Below, one piece after another: positions 51,101 through 54,492 of a stretch of DNA of 64,000 nucleotides. The notes under the pieces are model-generated. The model was not told the DNA's origin. It did no database searches and was given only the letters and a program-made list of their open reading frames with translations. The stretch is from contig CM065320.1 of the NCBI GenBank assembly GCA_033032175.1, positions 186,001 to 250,000 of the forward strand, in the 5' to 3' direction. Each line of letters begins with the position of its first letter. Position 1 is the first letter of the stretch. The position numbers and the translations under genes were made by a program. Origin of the DNA: Saturnia japonica. Taxonomy: Eukaryota > Arthropoda > Insecta > Lepidoptera > Saturniidae.

Positions 51101-51941
51101 CCTTGTTAGAACTATCTAGGGATTTTGAATGGTAACTCCAAATGCATATTTCCAGTTTAAATTTTTAATCTGCTTCACAGATCTACACTATAATAAAACT
51201 ATATCACGCAAAATGCCACCAATATTACATAATATAGGGTCAATGAACTTTAGTCAATGAATTAATATAAACACAGCAACATGGCAGCTTAAGATACCAC
51301 CAAAAACTCCAACATTGCTGATACTAATAATTTTAAATATACGAATTACCTAAACTACCGGTCAATGCCTTGTTAATAATACGGTACTAGGTTACGTTTT
51401 AGCATATTTCACACATAAAATACAAACAATTTGACAGCTGTCATGTTAGTTAAGTAGACATTTAGGAATGCCATCTCTTGATGGTTGTTTCTATTGTTGA
51501 TGATGATTAAAAAGTTTTTTTTTTATACGAAAACATTATCTTTAAACTATTCGTCTCTTTTTTGTCAAAAGGGAGGAAACATAAGCTTTAAAATTATGTT
51601 CGAATAATTCATTTTTATAAAGAATTAAGTTAAATAAGTTTTTGCCAGAAAACATCTTTTATATCAAAAACATTTACTGAGTAACCGCGTACCATCCTCG
51701 GACTCGTCTTCACTTTCTATCAGGTATGATTGAGACCAAGCGTCGAACAGAATATTATAAAATACACGTATAAGAAATAATAAATATAGAGATGTAATTA
51801 TTACCTGTAGTAAAGTAGAGAAACGAGAGCATGAAGCAATAGGTTGACTAAATGGTAACCAGCTGGTTGGAGGCCGTGGACAGCGTAGTTCCATCTGAAG
51901 GTAAGCACCGTCAGCGGACGGTACGATTTGTGTGACTGCTC
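6996..51941 (-). CDS. Tmtc3: TMTC3 orthologue, ER O-mannosyltransferase with TPRs (partial, 9 exons)
   Basis: Spliced gene: join of 51941-51805, 28527-28446, 14237-14020, 12309-12105, 11167-10904, 10700-10215, 9663-9477, 8545-8265 and 7295-6996 on the minus strand. Exon phases agree at every junction and give 719 visible residues plus stop. Family knowledge: TMTC1-4 are ER-membrane GT-C glycosyltransferases that put O-mannose on cadherin EC domains; the N-terminal half is multi-pass membrane and the C-terminal half is lumenal TPRs. Seen here: HPIHTEA (residues 67-73), [31 protein letters not shown] (DUF1736 hallmark), then about ten TPR-like helical pairs and a Pro/Thr-rich tail. Motifs such as [14 protein letters not shown] and YIQRHL point to TMTC3 rather than the other paralogues. 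The N-terminal HDD-type loop lies outside the window. One conserved block (GRAE...CKEQG region) is not found between residues 73 and 74. Confidence 0.93.
7433..8066 (+). repeat. 78-82-bp minisatellite, 8 units, in the last TMTC3 intron
   Basis: Units start with TACCCCAAAACTATACA at 7433, 7512, 7590, 7672, 7754, 7832 and 7910; an eighth unit starts at 7988 with TATCCCAAAA. Unit lengths are 79, 78, 82, 82, 78, 78, 78 and about 79. The two 82-bp units carry a duplicated CATA. Most units differ at only a few sites (for example tatcgaag, tatccaag, tattcaag). Because 78 is 3 x 26, a plus-strand frame stays open through five units (7695-8108) and repeats [15 protein letters not shown] words; I regard that frame as a by-product. 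It lies inside the intron between the exons at 8265 and 7295. Confidence 0.97.
8265..8545 (-). CDS. Tmtc3: TMTC3 coding exon, TPR repeats, residues 527-620
   Basis: 281 nt, acceptor TTATAG|CG and donor AGT|GTAAGT. It encodes [37 protein letters not shown] and [19 protein letters not shown], three successive TPR units in the order seen in TMTC3. It ends on a codon boundary (DAAES). The following intron contains the 78-bp minisatellite. Confidence 0.95.
8546..9476. repeat. TMTC3 intron with nested dispersed repeats
   Basis: About 8640-8725 and 9003-9100 are two halves of an inverted family A copy (compare 35370-35500: GTTTGTTTGAA..., then a block with CCCTAAG and AACGTCAA-C). Between them, about 8728-9002, sits a plus-oriented copy of a second repeat (family B: GCGACTTCGTCTGCGG ... 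TTTTATTTATATAGAT, also at 34950-35125). The rest is unremarkable AT-rich intron. Confidence 0.6.
9477..9663 (-). CDS. Tmtc3: TMTC3 coding exon, TPR repeats, residues 465-527 (split codon)
   Basis: 187 nt, acceptor CCAACAG|CTC and donor GATG|GTAAGC. It encodes [20 protein letters not shown], then [20 protein letters not shown] and an Arg/Leu-rich helix. The first residues complete the [15 protein letters not shown] begun in the previous exon. It leaves one base of an Ala codon to the next exon. Confidence 0.95.
9664..10214. other. TMTC3 intron, nothing recognised
   Basis: Simple AT-rich intron between two TPR exons. No repeat family or gene seen. Confidence 0.6.
10215..10700 (-). CDS. Tmtc3: TMTC3 coding exon, TPR repeats, residues 303-464
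   Basis: 486 nt, acceptor TTTCAG|GTA and donor AAT|GTAAGC, phase 0 at both ends. It encodes about four TPR units: [51 protein letters not shown], and [20 protein letters not shown], each with the small/large residue spacing of TPR helices. The order and spacing match TMTC3 closely. This is the longest and most diagnostic exon of the C-terminal half. Confidence 0.97.
10904..11167 (-). CDS. Tmtc3: TMTC3 coding exon with DUF1736 hallmark, residues 215-302
   Basis: 264 nt, acceptor TTGCAG|GGG and donor AAG|GTACAG, phase 0 at both ends. It encodes [20 protein letters not shown], then [20 protein letters not shown], the most conserved stretch of the TMTC family (DUF1736), then a further membrane helix ([19 protein letters not shown]) and the start of the TPR region ([13 protein letters not shown]). 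Confidence 0.97.
11168..12104. other. TMTC3 intron, nothing recognised
   Basis: AT-rich intron. The short frames at about 11395-11990 have no recognisable motif. Confidence 0.6.
12105..12309 (-). CDS. Tmtc3: TMTC3 coding exon, residues 146-214
   Basis: 205 nt, acceptor TTCACAG|A and donor ATG|GTGAGG. It encodes [20 protein letters not shown], then [13 protein letters not shown] and a following membrane helix ([19 protein letters not shown]). The CDWTMG core is a fixed signature of TMTC proteins. It ends on a codon boundary directly before the DUF1736 hallmark exon. Confidence 0.95.
12310..14019. other. TMTC3 intron, nothing firmly recognised
   Basis: AT-rich intron. About 12590-12730 resembles 63820-63950 (TTTATGGATG followed by a TTCTTT block and a 'GATAC-CTCAA-GGTGG' block), so it is probably a dispersed repeat. 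No coding sequence seen. Confidence 0.5.
14020..14237 (-). CDS. Tmtc3: TMTC3 coding exon, residues 74-146 (split codon)
   Basis: 218 nt, acceptor CACACAG|CGT and donor CCAG|GTCTGT. It encodes a Gly/Ser/Trp-rich stretch, a hydrophobic helix ([20 protein letters not shown]) and then [19 protein letters not shown], the conserved lumenal segment of TMTC proteins. It starts in phase 0 and ends with two bases of an Arg codon completed by the next exon. A 74-nt-arm foldback lies about 100 nt upstream in the intron. Confidence 0.93.
14336..14525. repeat. Foldback element with 74-nt arms, upstream of a TMTC3 acceptor
   Basis: The left arm 14336-14409 and right arm 14452-14525 are inverted copies with about six mismatches, separated by about 42 nt. 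The arms start AATTACTTTATCCAAATTTT and end TTTCTGCAACAA. The element has no coding capacity and looks like a MITE or foldback transposon. In TMTC3 pre-mRNA it would fold into a long hairpin about 100 nt upstream of the acceptor at 14238. Confidence 0.9.
15080..15740 (+). repeat. Family A dispersed repeat, long copy
   Basis: Starts CTAGCTGTGCCCATCGGTTT and contains CAAACTATG-type, GAAATAACTTTGGTTCGTAAGG and TCTGGCTATCATATA blocks, then CAAACAAACAAA and a TAGTATAGATAT end. The same order recurs at 60190-60728, so this is a ~650-bp family. No coding capacity. Confidence 0.75.
15741..15889 (+). repeat. Family C repeat ('GGTGGTCGCGATCCCTACCACC')
   Basis: Contains GAACACGACAAACCAAAAG, TATGGTGGTCGCGATCCCTA and CACTGACTAATCTCTGAACA. 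Related copies lie near 4235, 18075, 25530, 36058 and 55700. Confidence 0.65.
15890..16745 (-). mobile_element. 5'-truncated copy of the Jockey-like LINE
   Basis: Inverted, diverged copy of the last ~850 nt of the element at 20260-24192. It has the TTTTTTTTC start (A tail inverted), GACAGCTTCACCAGGCTTGG, GGGCGTGGGTGCGAGC, and a coding remnant up to the region that encodes the LTGAPWY motif. It shows small deletions and substitutions, so it is much older than the intact copy. It interrupts the duplicated repeat block at 15741-19680. Confidence 0.85.
16900..18068 (+). repeat. Tandem duplicated repeat block, copy 1
   Basis: Begins CTATGTGTATTGTAAATCAC and ends ACGTTTTTATTATATGTATAG. It shares ordered blocks with 18179-19680: TTTCTTCCTAAAA-CATAAATATGAATTTTC, GATTCGAATC-ATCTTTTTCG, AAGAGCTATTTTATAGCATT and AGATTAGCGCGCACAAA. 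Internal sub-repeats centre on 'AAGGTCCAATATATCTCTA'. No coding capacity. Confidence 0.85.
18069..18178 (+). repeat. Family C repeat between the two blocks
   Basis: TATGGTGGTCGCGATACCTA and CACTGACTAATCTCTAAACA match the stretch at 15797-15880, so the duplicated unit probably began with family C sequence in both copies. Confidence 0.65.
18179..19680 (+). repeat. Tandem duplicated repeat block, copy 2
   Basis: Longer partner of 16900-18068. It retains about three sub-repeats of roughly 130 nt (18300-18650), each with a 'AAGGTA-CC-A-GTC' and 'CATCAAAATT' core, and contains a run of about 14 C near 18580. It ends with the same ATATGTATAGATA terminus. Confidence 0.85.
20045..20215 (+). repeat. 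Family B-like tail ('CTAGCTGTGCTCGCGACTTCG')
   Basis: ACTAGCTGTGCTCGCGACTT followed by CGTTCGCG is the hallmark of a dispersed lepidopteran repeat. It abuts the 5' side of the Jockey-like LINE and is probably the insertion site rather than part of the LINE. Confidence 0.6.
20237..20755 (+). CDS. LINE ORF1 (Gag-like), C-terminal part
   Basis: The open frame covers 172 codons, but only from about 20270 does the composition turn LINE-like, so the ATG at 20237 is probably a host-flank artefact of 5' truncation. The visible part is Pro/Ala/Arg-rich ([13 protein letters not shown]) and then a charged, helical C-terminus ([20 protein letters not shown]). The CCHC knuckles usual in Jockey ORF1 are not present, presumably lost with the 5' end. 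It ends TAA at 20753-20755, overlapping the start of ORF2 by 14 nt in the +1 frame, which suggests coupled translation. Confidence 0.75.
   Translation: MINLLWFTQRKPFTHTNCTQRQAAPRAAPPTSAIKAQPPLASGEFPALPVPRQSPATAGLSAPRAVQPQPVRSSQNAWGPRRPNPQPLMAMDIPAPRAPAPRAPANAVVNSNDLMILLLREHDIRELIDYNDHLERFGLIKTACAFPRLSETLQRLDREACNNNLGPFNGKV
20260..24192 (+). mobile_element. Jockey-like non-LTR retrotransposon, 5' truncated, ORF2 intact
   Basis: GC-richer insert in AT-rich intron. Order: C-terminal part of ORF1, complete ORF2 (APE endonuclease plus reverse transcriptase), 3' UTR of about 500 nt, then an uninterrupted run of about 51 A at 24142-24192. The intact reading frame and pure A tail suggest a recent insertion. 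I could not find a target-site duplication: the sequence after the tail (CATGTCATATATAAA) has no clear partner near 20220-20280. Four shorter copies of the family lie in this window. It sits in the TMTC3 intron on the opposite strand. Confidence 0.9.
20742..23636 (+). CDS. LINE ORF2: APE endonuclease and reverse transcriptase (964 aa, intact)
   Basis: Target-primed reverse transcription enzyme. APE domain residues 1-220: N at FFNARNL, catalytic E42 in VQETL, GDLN at 139-142, and SDHRP with D213-H214. RT domain about 440-720: [22 protein letters not shown] (first catalytic Asp), [14 protein letters not shown] and YADD at 677-680. The C-terminal region has [22 protein letters not shown] and a basic tail, without RNase H. 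Length and domain order fit Jockey-clade ORF2. No internal stop, so the protein could be active, but ORF1 is truncated. The start ATG at 20742 is chosen because it overlaps the ORF1 stop and precedes the first APE motif. Confidence 0.93.
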   Translation: MAKFKPKALNLSFFNARNLYPQRDLVATFLKDHQVDVLLVQETLLKRAKRDPKIANYNIVRNDRAGRGGGTLIYYKRSLYCTPVDPPILTNMEVSVCRLGMTDHPSITLVSVYLSPRKEPLRSDLEKLLSLGESVIIAGDLNCGHTSFGNWRDSSNGVKLEELTNVLNFDVIAPPTPTHFQDNCMPTVLDVALIKGIALRLRLIRVVHELDSDHRPVIMQLGQPDDSSPPSVQVVDYAKLKHYLADRPSSSSLDRIPDVLGSVADVDLAIDSLVDHLQAGIGEASREVEEASDRRFVLPADVRALLTEKNAATRAHDHYPTEENRARLRALQRSVRARILELRSHRWDALVEGLRPSHLAYWKLAHSLKIEASYLMPPLERGPGIPLAFDSSDKAECLATCLESQCSPNSVDANTDRVEGIDGCVRELDKLPATDSLSPVTSEEVLSIIKSLKLRKAPGPDGIRNEVLRLLPDRLIALLVCIFNVAIAHCHFPAAWKKAIVIGIRKPGKSASLPDSYRPISLLNTLGKMYERILLNRLKSVIEEKDLYPPEQFGFRARYSCTHQVHRLTEHVAFNFAELYKPRRTLAVFFDVAKAFDKVWHEGLIYKLYHFEVPDRLIKIIRDYLTDRTFRYRVEGELSTPRPIRSGVPQGSILAPSLFNLYVSDLPRLPEVEVGLYADDTVLYASDRNRSHLRHKVQRSVTTLGKWFNEWRIAVNPSKSAAMLFDADSSQIPWKLKPVKLYDNPIPYVRETKYLGVTLDSRLSFRPHIRKVRNRAAWVLGRLHPLLCSVSKMSTRHKLTLYKTCIRPILTYSCAVFAHMSESSFKRLQSIQNRFLYRLTGAPWYVRSVDLHRDMELPSIHAYVKQLSRSYFDTASNHANPLIKTAATYVPAPTDIRCKRRPRNIFIDPDDHIENSNKYYTSVSPNRACQRPRPRNHRSLRRGRAVNFAPAHPSRPPSLAVTQA
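24195..27068. other. TMTC3 intron, mostly unremarkable AT-rich DNA
   Basis: No gene seen and no sign of the expected TMTC3 exon here. Around 25525-25590 is a family C repeat. An RT relic lies at 26219-26352 (separate entry). Confidence 0.6.
26219..26352 (-). pseudogene. Relic of a LINE reverse transcriptase C-terminal region
   Basis: On the minus strand a short open stretch reads [20 protein letters not shown], then LLVNLKN. The core MEYCSHLW is typical of the region downstream of the RT domain in CR1/Jockey-type LINEs ('...LEYCSHLW...Y'). Only about 40 codons survive; no flanking domain is recognisable. Confidence 0.65.
27069..28334 (+). mobile_element. Mariner-type transposon relic 1
   Basis: About 1.27 kb, flanked by TA. 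The left terminus reads TAGGTTGATCTAAAAATTGT and the inverted right terminus reads TAGGTGGGTTATTCCAAAAA, both of the mariner TAGGTTG type. It contains a broken transposase (separate entry). Inserted in the TMTC3 intron. Confidence 0.85.
27285..28250 (+). pseudogene. Mariner transposase pseudogene 1
   Basis: The N-terminal helix-turn-helix region is readable ([13 protein letters not shown]) and is followed by a stop. Further on, in other frames, come [14 protein letters not shown] and [16 protein letters not shown], which match the first catalytic Asp region (normally TGDE-WIY-YDP-TK). The later part is scrambled by many stops and frameshifts, and the second and third Asp blocks are not clearly readable. 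Non-functional. Confidence 0.8.
28446..28527 (-). CDS. Tmtc3: TMTC3 coding exon, residues 46-73
   Basis: 82 nt, acceptor TTACAG|G and donor GCG|GTAAAT. It completes the split Arg codon and encodes [12 protein letters not shown], then [15 protein letters not shown], the strongly conserved lumenal motif of the family. It ends on a codon boundary. In TMTC proteins the next residues should be a VTGVVGRAE-type continuation; the next exon found (14237) does not start that way. Confidence 0.92.
28740..29010 (+). repeat. Family A dispersed repeat
   Basis: GTGTCCCACGGTTTCACCTG, TTAAATTTATTCGAATAACT, TTGTTCTCACTTTCCGTACT and a TAGGCTATACAATGCAAAAAG block, then CAAACAAACAATCTC. Same order as at 2078 and 30465. 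Confidence 0.7.
29480..29610 (+). mobile_element. 5'-truncated 3' end of the Jockey-like LINE
   Basis: TTTCGCGGGTGAGTGCC, GCGCTCGCCCC, CCGGTGAAGCTGTAAAGCC and GGCTAACAGTATAGTTAG followed by a short A run match the LINE 3' UTR. About 130 nt, diverged. Confidence 0.8.
30465..30974 (+). repeat. Family A repeat, left part, interrupted by a mariner
   Basis: Starts ACTAGTTGTGCCTCACGGTT and runs through TTATCTCATAAACTGTATC and a GACTTTTGTTCCTAAGGAATG block. The mariner at 30975-32232 cuts it. After the mariner the family A tail resumes at 32233 (TTCCCAAGATAAGCACGTTC, then CAAACAAACG) up to about 32335, so the mariner is the younger insertion. Confidence 0.7.
30975..32232 (-). mobile_element. Mariner transposon (mauritiana type), full length but broken
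   Basis: 1258 bp between TA dinucleotides (30973-30974 and 32233-32234). The termini read ATAGGTTGCGAAAAAAGTTT and, inverted, TTAGGTCGGGGAAAAAGTAT, the classic mariner TIR. Length equals that of full mauritiana-type elements. The transposase is on the minus strand. It is inserted in a family A repeat. Confidence 0.93.
31123..32080 (-). pseudogene. Mariner transposase pseudogene 2 (D,D34D type)
   Basis: Minus strand, N- to C-terminus: [20 protein letters not shown] near 32070, [20 protein letters not shown] (helix-turn-helix 2 with WFKRF), [11 protein letters not shown] linker, [16 protein letters not shown] block with the first catalytic Asp, [13 protein letters not shown] with the second, and [13 protein letters not shown] with the third. 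All three catalytic Asp survive, but the frame is broken by several stops and frameshifts between about 31660 and 32000 and near 31410. Family knowledge: cut-and-paste transposase that binds the TIRs and inserts at TA. Confidence 0.92.
32233..32335 (+). repeat. Family A repeat, right part
   Basis: Continuation of the copy at 30465-30974 after the mariner insertion; it contains the 'GCACGTTCAAACAAACG' block found near the 3' end of other copies. Confidence 0.6.
32383..32415 (+). other. Possible plus-strand micro-exon (speculative)
   Basis: 33 nt framed by CATCTTTACAG before and GTAAGTTTTG after; both are good splice signals. It would encode 11 residues ([11 protein letters not shown]). A full CRE palindrome TGACGTCA follows at 32436-32443. 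No other exon of a plus-strand gene was found nearby, so this may be chance. Confidence 0.2.
32985..33290 (+). repeat. tRNA-derived SINE
   Basis: A-box-like TGGCTCAGTGGTAGC at 32988 and B-box-like AGTTTGAATCCGA at 33028-33040 have the spacing of a tRNA promoter. They are followed by a body with ATCTTGGGCCACATCG and a later A-rich end. The fold cannot form a normal tRNA, so this is a SINE head and not a tRNA gene. Confidence 0.75.
33300..34940. other. TMTC3 intron, nothing recognised
   Basis: AT-rich, no coding region or recognised repeat. Confidence 0.55.
34950..35125 (+). repeat. Family B repeat
   Basis: Starts ACTAGCTGTGGCCGCGGCTT, contains TTGATCAAAATCTATCCAGT and ends TTTTATTTATATTGAT, matching the copy nested at 8728-9002. 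Confidence 0.65.
35360..35645 (-). repeat. Family A repeat, inverted copy
   Basis: Reads, inverted, as CTAGCTGTACTCCTAGGCTT, TTAAATTTATTCGAAAAACT, GTTCTCACTTCCCGTACTTG and AATAGGTTATAAAATCCAAA, then the CAAACAAACAATCTC end. Confidence 0.7.
36055..36125 (+). repeat. Family C repeat
   Basis: ATGGTGGTCGCGACCCAG, TCCCTACCACGCCGCTTGAT and GGATATACACCG blocks match the copies at 15797 and 18075. Confidence 0.55.
36478..36545 (+). promoter_or_regulatory. Promoter-like TATA/initiator module 1
   Basis: TATATAAG at 36478-36485, an initiator-like GCAGTTCAGTT at 36506-36516 (A at 36508 is 30 nt from the TATA start), and CGATAAAAGGAAG at 36531-36543. The surrounding sequence is non-repetitive by eye and moderately GC. 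A closely similar module occurs at 54493-54570. The spacing suits an insect core promoter pointing along the plus strand, but no downstream gene was found. Confidence 0.4.
36715..36975 (+). repeat. tRNA-headed SINE, family S copy 1
   Basis: GCTATGCTCGAGGTCCTGG and GATTCGATTCCCAGG (B box) head, then TGTTATTGGGTTTTTCTATG, TCGCCCTCTATATGGGACCT, GAACTGTGGGTATACATT and a GGCGTGATGGTATGTTA end. It matches the inverted copy at 45855-46085. The open frame across it (36721-36987) is a by-product. Confidence 0.85.
36990..38520. other. TMTC3 intron, nothing recognised
   Basis: AT-rich, no recognised gene or repeat. Confidence 0.55.
38525..38645 (+). repeat. tRNA-headed SINE, family S copy 2 (5' truncated)
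   Basis: Only the body remains: CTCGCCCCCTAATTACATGG, GAACTGTGGGTGTACATTAG and CACCTCTGCCTAACCC, then GGCGTAATAGCATGTTA and an AT-rich tail. Confidence 0.8.
38650..39885. other. TMTC3 intron, nothing firmly recognised
   Basis: AT-rich. It contains a perfect short palindrome AGCGCTCTAAGAGCGCT near 38867-38883 and a CA microsatellite near 39770-39785. No gene. Confidence 0.55.
39890..41705 (-). mobile_element. R1-clade non-LTR retrotransposon relic
   Basis: GC-rich island of about 1.8 kb on the minus strand carrying a broken reverse transcriptase (separate entry). R1-clade elements usually target rDNA or telomeric repeats; no such target is visible here. The right end abuts an inverted family A repeat at 41706. 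No tail or target duplication could be fixed. Confidence 0.8.
40250..41400 (-). pseudogene. R1-type reverse transcriptase pseudogene
   Basis: In order on the minus strand: [20 protein letters not shown] near 41300, [20 protein letters not shown] (RT motif region, usually STYRPI-LLD), [20 protein letters not shown] (catalytic Asp), [17 protein letters not shown] and [14 protein letters not shown] with the YADD active site near 40560. PWGRPY and YADDTLV are typical of the R1 clade. Frameshifts and stops separate the blocks (for example YGIPL followed by a stop). Endonuclease and ORF1 are absent. Confidence 0.88.
41706..41968 (-). repeat. Family A repeat, inverted copy
   Basis: Inverted it reads GTTGTGCCCCACGGTTTCAC, TTTTATCCAACAAACATCG, TTATCTCCTAAACTATGTG and a GTAAGGATTAATATGCCATG block, matching 15080-15400. 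Confidence 0.7.
41970..43650. other. TMTC3 intron, nothing recognised
   Basis: AT-rich, no coding region or recognised repeat. Confidence 0.55.
43655..44005 (+). repeat. Dispersed repeat ending TTTTTGCGTCAGGGGTTAAAAAAG
   Basis: Contains TTGAACAGATTTTCACCAGT, AAAATCAGTTCAGCCGCTTG, CAGACAGGCACACAAATACA and CTCTTTTTGCGTCAGGGG. This order is that of a very common insect and lepidopteran repeat tail. The 5' limit is uncertain. Confidence 0.55.
44010..45190. other. TMTC3 intron, nothing recognised
   Basis: AT-rich, no coding region or recognised repeat. Confidence 0.5.
45195..45375 (+). repeat. Dispersed repeat with CCGCTGTCTGTCC motif
   Basis: TTCCCGCTGTCTGTCCATAT, CGCTTAGATCTTTTAAACTA, CGTAACGGATTTAATGCGGT: a repeat head common in many invertebrate genomes. 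No coding capacity. Confidence 0.55.
45850..46085 (-). repeat. tRNA-headed SINE, family S copy 3 (complete head)
   Basis: On the minus strand it begins with TTAGCCGAGTGGTCCTAAAC (A box, Ser/Leu-tRNA-like), then GCTATGCTCGAGGTCTTAGG, TTCGATTCCCAAG (B box), TTATTGGGGTTTTCTATGAA, CGCCCCCTATTACATGAGAC and GGCATGATGGTACGTTATG. It supplies the head missing from the copies at 36715 and 38525. Confidence 0.88.
46390..50225 (+). mobile_element. LOA/I-group non-LTR retrotransposon with RNase H, broken
   Basis: About 3.8 kb, GC-richer than the flank. It carries the end of a degraded 5' region, then endonuclease, reverse transcriptase, RNase H and a C-terminal Cys/His cluster (separate entry), then about 80 nt of 3' UTR. 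No poly(A) tail is seen. The RNase H domain and the [17 protein letters not shown] / GYADDLAIL motifs distinguish it from the Jockey-like LINE and the R1 relic and suit the LOA or I group. Confidence 0.85.
46622..50146 (+). pseudogene. LINE ORF2 pseudogene: APE, RT, RNase H and zinc cluster
   Basis: Blocks in order: [20 protein letters not shown] and ALIQEPRI (APE start) at about 46640-46730; a frameshift near 46850; then 46897-47214, where the GD-NAHH endonuclease core is deleted between HCEGEG and CDTSNLRGE but the [18 protein letters not shown] end survives; a TAG at 47212-47214 in frame; RT from 47215 with KAPGFDGI and [16 protein letters not shown]; a frameshift near 48290 and another near 48445; [12 protein letters not shown] and GYADDLAIL near 48540; a TAG at 49109-49111 in frame; RNase H with [26 protein letters not shown] and GNDAGDELA (D-E-D-D set retained); and a [18 protein letters not shown] cluster before the stop at 50146. 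Non-functional. Confidence 0.9.
50230..51800. other. TMTC3 intron, nothing recognised
   Basis: AT-rich, no coding region or recognised repeat between the LINE and the TMTC3 exon. Confidence 0.55.
51805..51941 (-). CDS. Tmtc3: TMTC3 coding exon, visible residues 1-46 (split codon)
   Basis: Most 5' exon that I can see. The acceptor reads TTTTACAG and the donor CAG|GTAATA on the minus strand. It is 137 nt: 45 codons plus two bases of an Arg codon. It begins [19 protein letters not shown], the conserved TMTC segment after the first lumenal loop, then [18 protein letters not shown], a membrane helix. It enters in phase 0. The upstream exon with the start codon and acidic catalytic loop was not found up to 64000, so this is not the gene's first exon. 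Confidence 0.93.
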
Positions 51942-52985
51942 CTGTAAAAGATAAATTAATATTAAATTAATGATAATTCTAGTAGAAATAGTCCTTCAGA
52001 CTCGACTTGCTAGAGCAACTGCAGTCTTTATCGGCCGAAAGAAATGAAAGCAAATCTTTAATCTAAGTTTCACTTTATACTTAGCTATACATATATTACA
52101 ATACTAATAATAATCCTTTTAATAATAAATACTTAATTAAATAATAAAAACCTTACATATCTAATAAAATTAGGTACCTAATAATTCTTCACTTCAACCT
52201 ACGAGTGTATCTTAATAATTAAATTAATTTATTCGTAATAACTGTAAGATAATTTAATTTTTAACTTTAATCGTATTATCTGTTACTGTTACTGTCACGT
52301 CCGAAATTAGTAATGAGTAAATATGAATAAAATAAATATTTTCTTACATAAGTTTATTTTAATAGGCAGGTAATGGAGGTAAACAACTATGAAATCAATG
52401 CACAATATTGGTTAGGATGTCAAACCATATCAAATACTGGGTTAATACAGGGTTTTATTAACAGAAAATATACTATTAAGGAAAAAAAATCAATACATTC
52501 CCTTGACCTAAATACATAAAGCCAATCCTTTCGTACCAAGTATCTTTCGCTTATAGAATATATGTCACACAAGTTATATTATAATCCAAGTTGAATCACA
52601 CGACGCGACGGGGAAATGCGAACAAAGAAACAGCGAGGATACCACAAAATGATATTGTACGAAATATCATTTATTCAGAATGATGTGGGTCGAAAAATGA
52701 GTGACGTCCGAAAGTTTGTACAATCAATCGCACCAGAGGATTATGAATTACACTAATATTTTGTGATAAATTGTCTGCCAATTGGGATTATGTTATGACT
52801 CTCGAGAATCTTATGCAGTGGAACAATACTAGGTCCTTACATATGAAATTGGCGTTTGGTTGAACTGGCCACTTTGATTTCAAATATCTGGGGTTTGGTT
52901 AGGAATTCCAAATTCAAATTTATTTCAAATTTGGACTTGTGTATTATGTATTTCAAATTTAGTGTTTGACATCGTTCTTATCACA
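51942..52985. other. TMTC3 intron, nothing recognised
   Basis: AT-rich. Searched by eye on the minus strand for the N-terminal TMTC exon; not seen. Confidence 0.5.
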
Positions 52986-52987
52986 AA

Positions 52988-53884
52988 ATGCATAACTTAA
53001 AATATCGCGTTATTTAAGAGTATGAGTTTCACCGTGGCATCAGCGCTGCAGAAACAGCTCGAAGGATTAATGATGTGTATGGAAAAAGTACTGTAAAAGA
53101 AAGTACGGTACGATTTTGGTTTTGACCTACAAAAGAAACCCCGCGGACGGCAGAGGACCTTAGTTGATAATAAAGAATTAAAGGTGATCGTGGAAGCGGA
53201 TCCATCGACAGGCTTCGGTGTGAGGGATAAAATAATTTTATTTCACTTAAAAGTGAAAAAACTCGAGAAATGGGTACCGCATGAATTGAATGAAGCACAC
53301 CAACAAACACGTATTGAGTGCTGCGTTACATTACTCAATCGTCACAATAACGAGGGAATTTTGAATCATATTGATACTTGTGATAAAAAATAGATCAATA
53401 ACAACAATCGGAAACGCTAATCACAGTGGTTGAACCCAGGAGAACCGGCCAAATCCTGTCCCAAGCGAAGGTTGACTGAGAAAAAGGTACTGGTGAGTAT
53501 TTGGTGGACCAGTGCTGGTGTAATACACTAAAGCTTCCTAAGATCTGGCCAGACGATAACGGCAGATCTGTATTGTTAACAATTGCAAACTATGGTGGAC
53601 AAGCTAGCAGTTAAAGACCTAAGACTGGTCAATCTCTCTAGCCCACTGCTGCTTCAGGACAACGCTAGAGCAAGGAAGAGAAGGAACTGTGATTGGAATG
53701 TTTCCGACGCTCACCATACTCCCCGGACGTTGCTCCAACAGATTACCACTTTTTTCGGAATTTGGAAAATTTCTTGCAAGGGAAAAAATTAAATTCCAAT
53801 GAGGTTGTCCAAACCACCTTCAAAGGTTTTATTGATTCTCGCTTCTACATTTTTTCAGTAATAGATAAAATGAACTACCTATAA
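52988..53884 (+). pseudogene. Mariner transposase pseudogene 3 (cecropia/HSMAR-like)
   Basis: Reads MHNLKYRVI, stop, then EFHRGISAAETARRINDVYG and a STVKESTVRFWF block (helix-turn-helix). A middle part has VPHELNEAHQQTRIECCVTL and LLNRHNNEGILNHI; the first catalytic block (normally TGDEKW) is degraded to DTCDKK and a stop. Then come WLNPGEPAKSCPKRRLTEKK and VSIWWTSAGVIH, LLQDNARA (second Asp), and SPYSPDVAPTDYHFF (third Asp) in another frame, ending at the stop at 53882-53884. HEL-E...R and WLNPGEP-K are cecropia/human HSMAR-type features. Terminal inverted repeats could not be recognised. Confidence 0.88.
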
Positions 53885-53889
53885 AATGG

Positions 53890-54480
53890 CTAAAGTGCAT
53901 ATATAATAGTGGTACGTACATACTTCAATTGATTTAAATGTACAATTTAATTTTTTTACTTTATATGTACATTTTTTTTACATGTTTTACTTTTTCCATA
54001 TAAAATGCTAATTTTATATTTAAGGACCTATTATTTAAAAAATGTGTATCGTCATATATACGCATCACGTAAAAATTGTGAACTAATTTTGTTTAAATGT
54101 AATTCATATATTATATTCTCAAATTTTATGACTCAGATCAAGTCATCAAGTAATTAAAGTAAATTTATCTTAAAAAAATGACTAATCAAGTTTAGAACTT
54201 ACCTGAAAAACTAATATTCGGAATTTAGATGTGCTGTTAAATAATTATATTTATTGTTACGACCTGAATAGAAAAAATATATTATTATCGAAATATCTAG
54301 AATCGTCTAAAATCTATTCTACACATCGAATCTGTATTCGTAGGTACGAAAAGCCATCGCAGTTATCACACACATTCAAAGGTTACCTCGGTAATGCATA
54401 ACCATTAAACATAGCACACTTTCTCTTCTTTAAACGATGTAGTAAATTTCAAGACAATTCTAGTGATTTTGACCATCGTT
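53890..54480. other. AT-rich DNA, nothing recognised
   Basis: Flank of the mariner relic. No gene or repeat identified. Confidence 0.5.
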
Positions 54481-54492
54481 TTATTTGTTGAG

